64,000 bases of DNA. It comes from Streptococcus sp. 29896 (GTDB taxonomy: Bacteria; Bacillota; Bacilli; Lactobacillales; Streptococcaceae). The DNA lies in assembly GCF_032594915.1 (NCBI RefSeq), contig NZ_CP118733.1:558001-622000 (forward strand). The letters are read 5' to 3'. A model generated the notes under the pieces. That model worked only from the letters and a program-made list of their open reading frames with translations. It did no database searches and had not been told where the DNA came from. A program made the translations under genes and the position numbers. This document shows positions 38,144-46,478 of the stretch, one piece after another. Every line of letters begins with the position of its first letter. Position 1 is the stretch's first letter.

Positions 38144-39446
38144 AATCGTTTCCTTTGATAAATTGGTCGTTGTGAATATGACTGAGGAAGTCTTGGTTGT
38201 AGTGGGAAAAAATCCCTGCTTCATTCAACATTTCCTTAGGGAAATAAAAGCGGCTGTCACCGTGAACCGTGCCAGACAGTGAGGCGACGATTGGAGACAA
38301 TTGCGAAAGCTCGACAAGGCTACCGTCTTTTCGCATGATTTCAATCTGGGTCCGTTTTTTCTGGTCATTTGGCCGATAAATATCGTAAGGCAGGTCAAAA
38401 TTATGGTGGATAGCCGAGTAGTATTCGGGATCAAATCCTACATCTGCGACCAGGTGTCGGAGAGTATCGAGTTCCTCTTCCTGCTCTGCCTTAAAGGTAA
38501 TGGACTTAAAGACTTTACGATTAATATAGCGTTGAGCTAGGTCTGAAAGTGTTCGGTCAGGTCCATTGATCCAGGATTGGAAATAGCTGTTCATAACCCC
38601 ATCATCCAAGCCCAAGTAGTCCTCTAAATCAAACTGATGTTCGAAAAAGGGAATAAGTCGCGGAGATGTTAATTGGAAAAACTGTTTTTCAACGGGGTAG
38701 AGAATTTTTGCTCGTTTTAAAAGGTTTTGCAGCAGCACTTCCATCGAGCGACTGGCTGGGTGGAAATAGACCTGCATGTACATCTGGTAGCGACTAAGGA
38801 CATAGTCTTCCACAGCGTGCATACCAGATTCCTTGAAGGCGATTCCTTGCGGAGTTGGGCAGATGACGCGGAGAATGCGAGTCAAATCAAACTCCCCATA
38901 GTTGGTGCCTGTAAAGTAGGAATCACGTAAGAGATAGTCCATACGATCGACATCAATCTGGCTGGAAATCAGCTGGACTACCTGTTTGTTAGGGTAGGTA
39001 TGTCGGATGACGCTTGCTACTTTTTCTGGAAAATCTGGCGAAATCTGCAATAGGAGTGCATTGATTTCCGTATCAGGTGACAGGATGATTTGACAGGTCA
39101 TTTCCTCATGGTCGGTGTCAAATAATCGTTCAAATGTATGCGAATAAGCCCCGTGCCCCAAATCATGTAAGAGGGCAGCTGTCATGGTTAAGAGGGACTC
39201 TCCTGCATCCCAAATATGGGCATAGTTATCCTCGAATTTTTGCGTTATTCTCCTAGCAATTTCATAGACACCCAAGCAATGAGAAAAACGACTATGTTCT
39301 CCTCCATGGAAGGTATAGGAGGTTGTTCCAAGTTGCTTGATACGACGTAATCGTTGAAATTCGCGTGTGTTGATCAGATTGTAGATCAATTCGTGATCAA
39401 CATGAATGTAGTTATGTACTGGATCTCGAAAAACTTTTTCAATCAT
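38133..39446 (-). CDS. HD-domain phosphohydrolase (YwfO-like)
   Basis: 437-residue HD-superfamily protein. Metal ligands are visible in GGEHSRFSHCLGV and LLHDLGHGAYSHTFE near the N-terminus (about 50-115) and in a later Asp (QIDVDRMDYL). Relatives such as YwfO act on (d)NTPs. The start at 39446 is chosen because the promoter -10 box TATAAT lies seven bases upstream, leaving the in-frame ATG at 39455 outside the transcript. It heads an operon with the HAD phosphatase and the FemX array. Confidence 0.85.
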   Translation of the reverse strand: MIEKVFRDPVHNYIHVDHELIYNLINTREFQRLRRIKQLGTTSYTFHGGEHSRFSHCLGVYEIARRITQKFEDNYAHIWDAGESLLTMTAALLHDLGHGAYSHTFERLFDTDHEEMTCQIILSPDTEINALLLQISPDFPEKVASVIRHTYPNKQVVQLISSQIDVDRMDYLLRDSYFTGTNYGEFDLTRILRVICPTPQGIAFKESGMHAVEDYVLSRYQMYMQVYFHPASRSMEVLLQNLLKRAKILYPVEKQFFQLTSPRLIPFFEHQFDLEDYLGLDDGVMNSYFQSWINGPDRTLSDLAQRYINRKVFKSITFKAEQEEELDTLRHLVADVGFDPEYYSAIHHNFDLPYDIYRPNDQKKRTQIEIMRKDGSLVELSQLSPIVASLSGTVHGDSRFYFPKEMLNEAGIFSHYNQDFLSHIHNDQFIKGNDYEH

Positions 39447-39462
39447 ACCTTCCATTATATCA
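39444..39462 (-). promoter_or_regulatory. Extended -10 promoter abutting HD gene start
   Basis: Minus strand TGA-TATAAT (-10 is the complement of 39454-39459), then GGAAGGT and ATG at 39446. Transcription should begin at or next to the A of ATG. Confidence 0.55.
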
Positions 39463-39507
39463 AAATCTGCTTCATTCTTCTTCTATAAACCTTTTTTGGG
39501 GCGGGTA

Positions 39508-39536
39508 TTTACCTTTTTCTTAGTTTAGATTATAAT
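39508..39536 (+). promoter_or_regulatory. TauE/SafE gene promoter abutting the start codon
   Basis: TTTACC, 17 bases, TATAAT at 39531-39536, then AGAGGA and ATG at 39543. Expected start of transcription falls on the A of ATG. Confidence 0.6.
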
Positions 39537-39542
39537 AGAGGA

Positions 39543-40436
39543 ATGACTGAAAATATGATTTTAACCCTCATCCAAATGATTTTGATAGCGATGATTGTTT
39601 GGATTTTGTACTTGATTGTTTCATATATGCGCCAGCATAAGATTTCGATGACGGACCGATTTTGGACAGGCTTTGGAATCGGTTTTTTGACAGACTTGCT
39701 TGATACCTTGGGGATTGGCACCTTTGCGACGACAACCAGTCTCTTTAAGGCAACCAAACTGGTAGAGGAAGATCGACGTATCCCAGCCACAATGACAACG
39801 GCCCATATCATCCCAATCTTGTTGGAAGCTCTGTTGTTCATTACCATTGTAGAGGTGGAGATGACCACCCTTGTCCCTCTTGCCATCTCTTCCTTTTTGG
39901 GAGCTTCTGTTGGTGCGCGTGTGACCCGAAACTGGGATACCAAGAAGGTTCAGCGGGTCTTGGGGGTCTTACTCATTGTTGCGGCGGGAATCATGGTTTA
40001 TCGAATGGTAACGAATCCTGGTGCAGATTTGGGGACAGATGTTCGTGGATTAACAGGTTGGAAGTTGCTAGTTGGAATTGGATTTGATTTCTTAATTGGT
40101 ATGTTGCTCAGCATGGGCTTGGGAAATTATGCTCCAGAATTGATTTTCTTCTCCCTAATGGGGATTAGTCCAGCAGTTGCTCTTCCGGTTATGATGTTGA
40201 ATGCTGCCATGATGTTGTCTGCTGGGACCAAGCAATTCATTCAATCGGGTCGGGTTTCTTGGCCAGGTGTTCCGGGGATTATTGTCGGAGGGGTCTTGGG
40301 GGTTCTGACAGCGGCCTTTTTCCTTTCAAGCCTGGATATTAATAATTTGAAAATATTAGTGGTCTTTATTGCAATCTATACGGGTATGACCTTGCTACGT
40401 TCATCTTTTATTCAACACGCAAAGAAAGAGGTATAA
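39543..40436 (+). CDS. TauE/SafE-family membrane transporter
   Basis: 297-residue protein with about eight hydrophobic spans in two repeated halves, the pattern of TauE/SafE anion exporters. The conserved GFGIGFLTDLLDTLGIGTFATTT (start about residue 48) lies in the first half. Substrate unknown; relatives move sulfite or sulfonates. Followed one base later by the DUF1934 gene. Confidence 0.85.
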   Translation: MTENMILTLIQMILIAMIVWILYLIVSYMRQHKISMTDRFWTGFGIGFLTDLLDTLGIGTFATTTSLFKATKLVEEDRRIPATMTTAHIIPILLEALLFITIVEVEMTTLVPLAISSFLGASVGARVTRNWDTKKVQRVLGVLLIVAAGIMVYRMVTNPGADLGTDVRGLTGWKLLVGIGFDFLIGMLLSMGLGNYAPELIFFSLMGISPAVALPVMMLNAAMMLSAGTKQFIQSGRVSWPGVPGIIVGGVLGVLTAAFFLSSLDINNLKILVVFIAIYTGMTLLRSSFIQHAKKEV

Positions 40437-40437
40437 G

Positions 40438-40827
40438 ATGCAGATCCGGTTACTGAATCAGATTCAATTGGATGACCAGACAGAGGTGGTACATCAAGTT
40501 TTTCCAGTCGAATTGACAGAAAAAAATGGCTCTCTTTATCTTCATTATCGAAATGAAGAGGAAGAAAAGGTTGTTTTGAAAATGACAAGGGATGAGCTGA
40601 CCATGACGCGATTTTCAAATCCAAAATCAATCATGCGTTTTTTGGTTCAGCAAGAAGCTATCGTAACCATTCCGACGCCGATGGGAATTCAGCACTTTGT
40701 CACAAAAACAGACCGCTATCAATTTGAGCCAGAGGCTGGAAAATTGGCTTTGTCCTATGAATTGCGACCTTTAGAGAGGGATCAAGTCTTTGCCCGCTAT
40801 CAGATGGAGATTTCTTGGGGAGATTAA
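40438..40827 (+). CDS. DUF1934 (YwiB-like) protein
   Basis: 129-residue beta-rich protein of the calycin-like DUF1934 family, with the typical N-terminus (IRLLNQIQLDDQTEVVHQVF) and C-terminal YELRPLERDQVFARYQMEISW. Function unknown; a lipid- or ligand-binding fold is presumed. It is co-transcribed with the TauE/SafE gene. Confidence 0.85.
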   Translation: MQIRLLNQIQLDDQTEVVHQVFPVELTEKNGSLYLHYRNEEEEKVVLKMTRDELTMTRFSNPKSIMRFLVQQEAIVTIPTPMGIQHFVTKTDRYQFEPEAGKLALSYELRPLERDQVFARYQMEISWGD

Positions 40828-40851
40828 AACGTTTCCAAAAAGGAAAAATTC

Positions 40852-40880
40852 TTGAAATTTTGCTCTAATTTTGTTATGAT
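40852..40880 (+). promoter_or_regulatory. Promoter of the Mn riboswitch / P-type ATPase unit
   Basis: TTGAAA, 17 bases, TATGAT. Transcription should start near 40887, just before or at the riboswitch 5' side. Confidence 0.65.
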
Positions 40881-40882
40881 AG

Positions 40883-41080
40883 GTGACAAATCGAGGGAGT
40901 AGCTAGCGGATTTCGCTTTTTCCATCATCTTTATAGAGCAACCTGTTTATCAGTGATGAAAAGTCAGGAATTGTGAAAAAGGTGAGAGAAGAGGTCATCC
41001 GTGATATTGTCGTCAATCCGACTTGTTTCCGGCAATATATTAAATAGCGAGACTTGTTTTAATAAAAACAGGTCTCTTTT
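40883..41080 (+). promoter_or_regulatory. yybP-ykoY (Mn2+) riboswitch with terminator
   Basis: Core elements are GAGGGAGTAGC near 40893, GTCGTCAATCCG near 41009 and CCGGCAATAT, with a P1 formed by ACAAATC and GACTTGT. The terminator GAGACTTGTTTT-AATA-AAAACAGGTCTC with a T run (41049-41082) uses the 3' strand of P1, so Mn2+ binding should prevent termination and turn the gene on. A helix between the two cores is long (about 80 bases between GCGGAT and ATCCGT). Confidence 0.85.
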
Positions 41081-41110
41081 TTATTGAAAGAGACCAAAAG
41101 GAGAAGGAAA

Positions 41111-43795
41111 TTGTCAAAAGAACAAAAACGTGATTTGTTTTACACTCAAAACGAAGAACAAGTATTGTCTAGTCTCGAATCTTCTGCAGAAGGTTTGACA
41201 AGCCAGGAAGCCAGCAAGCGGTTGGCTGAGTATGGTCGCAATGAGTTGGACGAGGGCGAAAAAAGAACGCTCTTGGCAAAATTCTTGGATCAATTTAAGG
41301 ACTTAATGATCATTATTTTGATTGCGGCTGCAATCCTAACAGTGATTACAGAGGGTTCACACGGTTTGACGGATGCTATTATCATCTTAGCGGTTGTTAT
41401 CTTGAATGCGGCCTTCGGTGTTTATCAAGAAGGTCAGGCAGAAGCGGCAATCGAAGCTCTTAAGAACATGTCTAGTCCTGTTGCGCGTGCTCTCCGTGAT
41501 GGCCATGTTGTCGAAGTGGATTCAAAAGATTTGGTTCCTGGCGATATCGTTTTGCTTGAAGCTGGAGATGTTGTACCTGCGGATATGCGTTTGTTAGAAG
41601 CTAACTCACTGAAGATTGAGGAAGCTGCTCTTACTGGTGAGTCAGTTCCAGTTGATAAGGATCTTTCCAAGGTTCTTGAAGCGGATGCACCAATCGGTGA
41701 CCGTGTTAACATGGCTTACCAAAACTCAAACGTTACTTACGGACGAGGTCTTGGTGTGGTTACAAACACAGGTATGTACACGGAAGTTGGGCACATCGCA
41801 GGCATGCTTGCCAATGCAGATGAAACTGATACTCCATTGAAACAGAACTTGCACCAGTTGTCTAAAGTTTTGACCTATGCAGTATTGGTCATCGCTGTGA
41901 TTACAATGGCTGTTTCAGTCTTTGTACGTGGCGAAGGAATCTTGCCAGCTCTTATGACCTCTGTTGCCCTCGCGGTTGCAGCTATTCCAGAAGGCTTGCC
42001 AGCAATCGTAACAGTTGTTCTTTCACTTGGTACTCAAGTATTGGCTAAGCGTAACTCAATCATTCGTAAGTTGCCAGCTGTTGAAACACTTGGCTCAACT
42101 GAAATTATCGCATCCGATAAGACTGGTACTTTGACCATGAACCAAATGACGGTGGAGAAAGTTTATACAAACGGTCAATTGGTTGATGCTAAAGAAAAGT
42201 TTGATGCATCAAACTCAACCCTTCGTATCATGAACTTTGCCAACGATACAAAAGTTGACCCAACAGGTAAATTGATTGGTGACCCAACTGAAACAGCGCT
42301 TGTTCAATTTGGTTTGGATCAAAACTTTGATGTTCGTGAAGTCTTGGTTTCTGAACCACGTTTGGCAGAATTGCCTTTTGACTCAACACGTAAATTGATG
42401 TCAACCATTCACCAGCAAGCAAATGGCCAATTCTTGGTCGCTGTAAAAGGTGCACCAGATCAGTTGCTCAAACGTGTGACACAAATCGAAGAAAATGGTA
42501 CTGTTCGCCCAATCACAGATGCAGATAAAGAAGCAATCTTGACAACCAACAAGTCCTTGGCCAAGCAAGCTCTTCGCGTATTGATGATGGCTTACAAGTA
42601 TGTGGATGCTATTCCTGAATTGGAATCTGACATCGTTGAAAATGAACTTGTCTTCTCAGGTTTGGTTGGTATGATTGACCCTGAGCGTCCGGAAGCAGCA
42701 GAAGCAGTTCGTGTTGCTAAAGAGGCAGGTATTCGTCCAATCATGATTACAGGTGACCACCAAGATACAGCAGAAGCAATCGCGAAACGTCTTGGCATTA
42801 TCGATGAAAATGACACAGAAGACCATGTATTCACTGGTGCAGAACTTAATGAATTGACAGATGAAGAATTCCAAAAAGTCTTCAAACAATATTCTGTATA
42901 TGCGCGTGTATCTCCGGAACACAAGGTTCGTATCGTTAAGGCTTGGCAGAATGACGGTAAGGTTGTTGCCATGACAGGTGACGGTGTAAACGATGCACCA
43001 TCGCTGAAGACAGCCGACATCGGTATCGGTATGGGTATCACAGGTACGGAAGTTTCGAAAGGTGCCTCTGATATGGTCCTTGCAGATGACAACTTTGCAA
43101 CTATCATCGTGGCGGTTGAAGAAGGGCGTAAAGTCTTCTCAAACATCCAAAAAACGATTCAGTATCTCTTGTCAGCTAACACAGCTGAGGTATTGTGTAT
43201 CTTCCTTGCAACCCTCTTTGGTTGGGATGTATTGGAACCAGTTCATCTTCTTTGGATTAACTTGGTAACAGATACACTTCCAGCTATCGCCCTTGGTGTT
43301 GAACCTGCTGAGCCAGGTGTCATGCAGCACAAACCTCGTGGTCGTAACTCAAGCTTCTTCTCAGGTGGTGTCTTGAGCTCTATCGTCTACCAAGGTATTC
43401 TTCAAACAGCTATTGTCTTGGGGGTTTACGGCTATGCTCTTCTCTATCCAGAGCATAGTACCTATGCTGAAATCCACGCAGATGCTCTTACTATGTCTTA
43501 TTTGACGCTTGGTTTGATCCAGTTGGTGCATGCTTTCAACGTTAAGTCTGTTTACCAATCAATCTTTACCGTTGGTCCATTTAAGAATAAACTCTTTAAC
43601 TGGTCTATCGTAGCTGCCTTCTTGCTCTTGATGGCAACCTTGGTAATTCCAGGATTTAATACCTTCTTCAAGGTTTCAATCTTGACACCAACTCAATGGT
43701 TGGTAGCAATTATTGGTTCAGGCCTCATGGTTGTCGTTGTTGAAATTGTCAAATTTGTACAACGTAAAATGGGCTTGGATGAAAAAGCGATCTAA
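41111..43795 (+). CDS. P2A-type cation-exporting ATPase (Mn2+/Ca2+)
   Basis: 894-residue SERCA-like pump. The phosphorylated Asp is D336 in DKTGT, the PEGLP of M4 is at 293-297, and M5/M6 show YLLSANTAEV and NLVTDTLPA, the residues that build the Ca2+/Mn2+ site II. The TGDGVNDAPSL hinge motif is present. The start is TTG at 41111 behind AAAAGGAG. An Mn2+ riboswitch in front argues for Mn2+ efflux, as for pneumococcal MgtA; Ca2+ transport is the alternative. Confidence 0.93.
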   Translation: MSKEQKRDLFYTQNEEQVLSSLESSAEGLTSQEASKRLAEYGRNELDEGEKRTLLAKFLDQFKDLMIIILIAAAILTVITEGSHGLTDAIIILAVVILNAAFGVYQEGQAEAAIEALKNMSSPVARALRDGHVVEVDSKDLVPGDIVLLEAGDVVPADMRLLEANSLKIEEAALTGESVPVDKDLSKVLEADAPIGDRVNMAYQNSNVTYGRGLGVVTNTGMYTEVGHIAGMLANADETDTPLKQNLHQLSKVLTYAVLVIAVITMAVSVFVRGEGILPALMTSVALAVAAIPEGLPAIVTVVLSLGTQVLAKRNSIIRKLPAVETLGSTEIIASDKTGTLTMNQMTVEKVYTNGQLVDAKEKFDASNSTLRIMNFANDTKVDPTGKLIGDPTETALVQFGLDQNFDVREVLVSEPRLAELPFDSTRKLMSTIHQQANGQFLVAVKGAPDQLLKRVTQIEENGTVRPITDADKEAILTTNKSLAKQALRVLMMAYKYVDAIPELESDIVENELVFSGLVGMIDPERPEAAEAVRVAKEAGIRPIMITGDHQDTAEAIAKRLGIIDENDTEDHVFTGAELNELTDEEFQKVFKQYSVYARVSPEHKVRIVKAWQNDGKVVAMTGDGVNDAPSLKTADIGIGMGITGTEVSKGASDMVLADDNFATIIVAVEEGRKVFSNIQKTIQYLLSANTAEVLCIFLATLFGWDVLEPVHLLWINLVTDTLPAIALGVEPAEPGVMQHKPRGRNSSFFSGGVLSSIVYQGILQTAIVLGVYGYALLYPEHSTYAEIHADALTMSYLTLGLIQLVHAFNVKSVYQSIFTVGPFKNKLFNWSIVAAFLLLMATLVIPGFNTFFKVSILTPTQWLVAIIGSGLMVVVVEIVKFVQRKMGLDEKAI

Positions 43796-43803
43796 GAATA
43801 CAT

Positions 43804-43832
43804 AAAAAACTCAGGCTTAGCCTGAGTTTTTT
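43804..43832. terminator. Bidirectional terminator after P-type ATPase
   Basis: AAAAAACTCAGGC-TTA-GCCTGAGTTTTTT, symmetrical; it contains the stop codon of the minus-strand gene. Confidence 0.9.
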
Positions 43833-44203
43833 GTATCTTTTGATAAGTGGTAGCGGGGGAGAAGGAAGTTACTGACTAGGAAGACTGTCAGCGCTATTCC
43901 TGCAATAACCGTCTCGACAATGGGGGCAAAGGTTAGAAAGGCTAGGGCAATAATAGCTAGCAGGCTGATAATGTAGATGCTGAAGTAAAGTTTATTTGGT
44001 TGTATGATGATATGATCGCCATTCTGCACTTCGATGGTTGATTTCTTATCTTCTCGGATAGCAAATTGGGCTGTTTTACCTGTGAGCTTAAGGGTAATCG
44101 TTTCCTTGTTTCCGATACTTCCAGCCGTTTGACCGTTGACTAAAAAGTGAAGTTTTCCGGCCGCCCCGACTGCTCCTGTATCTCGTTTAATGGTAATAGA
44201 CAT
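43817..44203 (-). CDS. Hypothetical membrane protein
   Basis: 128-residue protein not recognised. Residues 1-70 are strand-rich (KLHFLVNGQTAGSIGNKETITLKL), followed by one or two hydrophobic spans (about 73-112) and a short basic tail. The N-terminal half looks like a small cytoplasmic beta domain attached to the membrane. It stands alone, convergent with the cation pump, and starts behind GGAGG. Confidence 0.6.
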   Translation of the reverse strand: MSITIKRDTGAVGAAGKLHFLVNGQTAGSIGNKETITLKLTGKTAQFAIREDKKSTIEVQNGDHIIIQPNKLYFSIYIISLLAIIALAFLTFAPIVETVIAGIALTVFLVSNFLLPRYHLSKDTKNSG

Positions 44204-44292
44204 TGCAGACCTCCTTTTTCATTAGTATAGCACATATTGGTATAAGAATACATATTATTTTCAAGATTTACTCTCTTAAAATAGCTTTATTC

Positions 44293-44321
44293 TTTACAAA
44301 ATAGCCTGCATAGGCTAGACT
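44293..44321 (+). promoter_or_regulatory. Promoter of TM2 gene
   Basis: TTTACA, 17 bases, TAGACT; start codon 18 bases downstream with AATGGAGG between. Confidence 0.6.
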
Positions 44322-44338
44322 AGAAATGGAGGTTTGCT

Positions 44339-44695
44339 ATGTCTGCACTTACAGAATTATTTTTAGCCCGTAATAGTCGCTATCTGCCAGCTGAGTCGCT
44401 TGCATTTTTACAAGCACGATTGGAAGAACTAACACCTAGACAACAAGAACATGTATTCAGCGTGAAACTCAAGGATCCCGTTTTGGCTTGGGTCTTTTCC
44501 TTCTTTTTTGGTCACTTGGCAGTTGATCGTTTTTATCTGGGACAATTTGGCTTGGCCTTGGCAAAATTGTTTTTGTGGTGGGCAAGCTTGGGGCTATGGA
44601 TCGTAGTTGATTGGTTTTTGATTGTCAAATCGACAAAGGAAAAAAATCTAGAACGTCTTCACCAGCAGTTGTTGGAGGCTTATTACATGCCGTAA
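44339..44695 (+). CDS. TM2-domain protein
   Basis: 118-residue protein with a helical, cytoplasmic N-terminal half (about 1-45) and a TM2 domain (about 48-100) made of two hydrophobic spans with the conserved FGHLAVDRFYLGQFGLALAKL between. TM2 proteins are widespread and of unclear function. It precedes the VanZ-like gene with its own short GC hairpin after the stop (ACATACTC...GGGTATGT). Confidence 0.87.
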   Translation: MSALTELFLARNSRYLPAESLAFLQARLEELTPRQQEHVFSVKLKDPVLAWVFSFFFGHLAVDRFYLGQFGLALAKLFLWWASLGLWIVVDWFLIVKSTKEKNLERLHQQLLEAYYMP

Positions 44696-44788
44696 CATAC
44701 TCTGTTTTCAGGGTATGTTTTGTCATTTAATTGTAATAGCAGAGGTGATTCGTTACCTGATTGTAACCAAAAACGTAAAAAAATCTGC

Positions 44789-44794
44789 TATAAT
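44789..44794 (+). promoter_or_regulatory. -10 box before VanZ-like gene
   Basis: TATAAT; the nearest ATG (44801) leads to an immediate stop, so translation must begin at 44823. Confidence 0.5.
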
Positions 44795-44822
44795 AGAAAA
44801 ATGTTCTAAAATGGAGGAAACT

Positions 44823-45314
44823 ATGGGCAGTCGCTCTTTTTCATGGGGATTCTTACTGACCTATCTTCTTGTTTTGGCTTGGAATGCAGGTTTGTTTGAC
44901 CTCTTTCAAGTAGAAACTGGTCGAATACTGAGCCTGGACATCATACAAGTTTGGTCACATTCTCTGCCGCAATTGCTGACGGGTTTCCTACTCTATCTTC
45001 CTATGGGCATTCTTCTGGAACTAGTTTTTCGGACCGCTAGTTGGTTGCACAATTTAGTCCTGACAGGACTTGTAGCTAGCTTCTTGGCTTGTGTGACCTA
45101 TCTTTGCAAAGGCCAACTGGTGGGGCTTGATTTTCTCTTATTCCAAGGTTTTGGAGCTGCCATAGGGATAAATGTAGCCTATGTTGCTACTAGTGTGTGG
45201 AGAGAAAAAGCCTATTCTCGACTACATCTTGTCTTTTTGCTTGGTTTTTTAGTGATTTTTGGTACAATTTTACTAAAGGAATATTGGCAAGAAATAGGAT
45301 TTTTGCTAGAATGA
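44823..45314 (+). CDS. VanZ-like small membrane protein
   Basis: 163-residue protein with about five hydrophobic spans. The layout and the segment LLTGFLLYLPMGILLEL resemble VanZ-family proteins, known from teicoplanin resistance clusters but of unclear function; this assignment is tentative. The open frame reaches back to 44715 but ATG at 44823 is chosen for its GGAGG and the promoter at 44789. Its stop overlaps queG by four bases. Confidence 0.55.
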   Translation: MGSRSFSWGFLLTYLLVLAWNAGLFDLFQVETGRILSLDIIQVWSHSLPQLLTGFLLYLPMGILLELVFRTASWLHNLVLTGLVASFLACVTYLCKGQLVGLDFLLFQGFGAAIGINVAYVATSVWREKAYSRLHLVFLLGFLVIFGTILLKEYWQEIGFLLE

Positions 45315-46447
45315 AAGAGATGAATCTCAAAGAAGAAATAATAGCCTTGTCAAAGGAAATTGGGATTTCCAAGATTGGCTTCACAACAGCAGATGACTTT
45401 GCTTACTTGGAGAAATCCTTGCGGGCTTCAATTGAAGAAGGTCGGTCGTCTGGATTTGAACATAAAAATATTGAAGAGCGGATTAGGCCTCGCTTGAGCT
45501 TAAAGTCAGCAAGGACTATCATTTCAATTGCCGTAGCTTATCCGCGACACTTGCCTCAGCAGCCTCAGAAAACAGCTTTTAAGCGGGGAAAAATTTCTCC
45601 GAGTTCATGGGGGTTGGATTACCATTATATCCTGCAGGACAAGATGGAACGCTTGGCGAGAGGTATCGAGCAATTGACTCAAGGGCTAGAGTACAAGGCC
45701 ATGGTAGATACAGGTGCCTTGGTTGACACGGCAGTTGCTCAGCGTGCTGGAATTGGCTTTATCGGGAAAAGTGGACTAGTAATTTCAAAAGAGTTTGGCT
45801 CCTACATGTTTCTTGGTGAGTTGATTACCAATTTGGATATCCAGCCTGATCAGCCTGTCGACTATGGTTGCGGAGACTGCAATCGCTGTGTGGATGCTTG
45901 TCCGACCTCTTGCCTCTTGGGAGATACGACTATGAATGCCCAGCGCTGTCTTTCGTTTCAGACTCAGGATAAGGGCATGATGGATGTGGAATTTCGCAAG
46001 AAAATTAAAACCGTCATTTATGGTTGTGACATCTGTCAGATTTGTTGTCCTTACAACAAGGGGATTTCCAGTCCACCACTAGTGGACATTGATCCCGACC
46101 TAGCACATCCAGAATTGCTGCCCTTTTTAGACCTATCAAATGGGCAGTTTAAAGAAAAGTTTGGCTTGATAGCAGGATCCTGGCGTGGCAAGAATATTTT
46201 ACAACGCAATGCCATCATCGCATTGGCCAATAGTAATGACCGCTCTGCCATTCCCAAACTATTAGAAATTATTGATAAAAAACAGAATCCAGTCCACATG
46301 GCAACAGCTATCTGGGCTCTTGGACAGTTGGTCAAACGTCCCAATCAGGAGATGATTGATTTTATTGAAGGGATTTCGTCAGACAATCCAGATGTTTTGA
46401 CGGAAAAGGAGGCCTTCTTAAAGGTCGCCAAAAACCTTCAAGTATGA
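45311..46447 (+). CDS. queG: Epoxyqueuosine reductase QueG
   Basis: 378-residue iron-sulfur enzyme for the last step of queuosine synthesis, reducing epoxyqueuosine on tRNA. Two 4Fe-4S motifs are clear: CGDCNRCVDACP (C187, C190, C193, C197) and CDICQICCP (C239, C242, C245/C246). A C-terminal HEAT-like segment (about 300-375) binds tRNA in homologues. Start at 45311 gives ATGA overlap with the preceding gene; ATG at 45320 is also possible. Confidence 0.93.
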   Translation: MKEMNLKEEIIALSKEIGISKIGFTTADDFAYLEKSLRASIEEGRSSGFEHKNIEERIRPRLSLKSARTIISIAVAYPRHLPQQPQKTAFKRGKISPSSWGLDYHYILQDKMERLARGIEQLTQGLEYKAMVDTGALVDTAVAQRAGIGFIGKSGLVISKEFGSYMFLGELITNLDIQPDQPVDYGCGDCNRCVDACPTSCLLGDTTMNAQRCLSFQTQDKGMMDVEFRKKIKTVIYGCDICQICCPYNKGISSPPLVDIDPDLAHPELLPFLDLSNGQFKEKFGLIAGSWRGKNILQRNAIIALANSNDRSAIPKLLEIIDKKQNPVHMATAIWALGQLVKRPNQEMIDFIEGISSDNPDVLTEKEAFLKVAKNLQV

Positions 46448-46478
46448 TAGAATGTTAAGAATTAGAAACGAGGTAGCT

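Noticed and set aside
39530..39943. Minus-strand ORF of 137 codons
   Set aside because: It is antisense to the TauE/SafE gene, has repetitive Ile/Val/Lys composition and no ribosome-binding site.
44715..44822. N-terminal extension of the VanZ-like protein
   Set aside because: It precedes and spans the promoter -10 box and lacks a ribosome-binding site; the downstream ATG has GGAGG.
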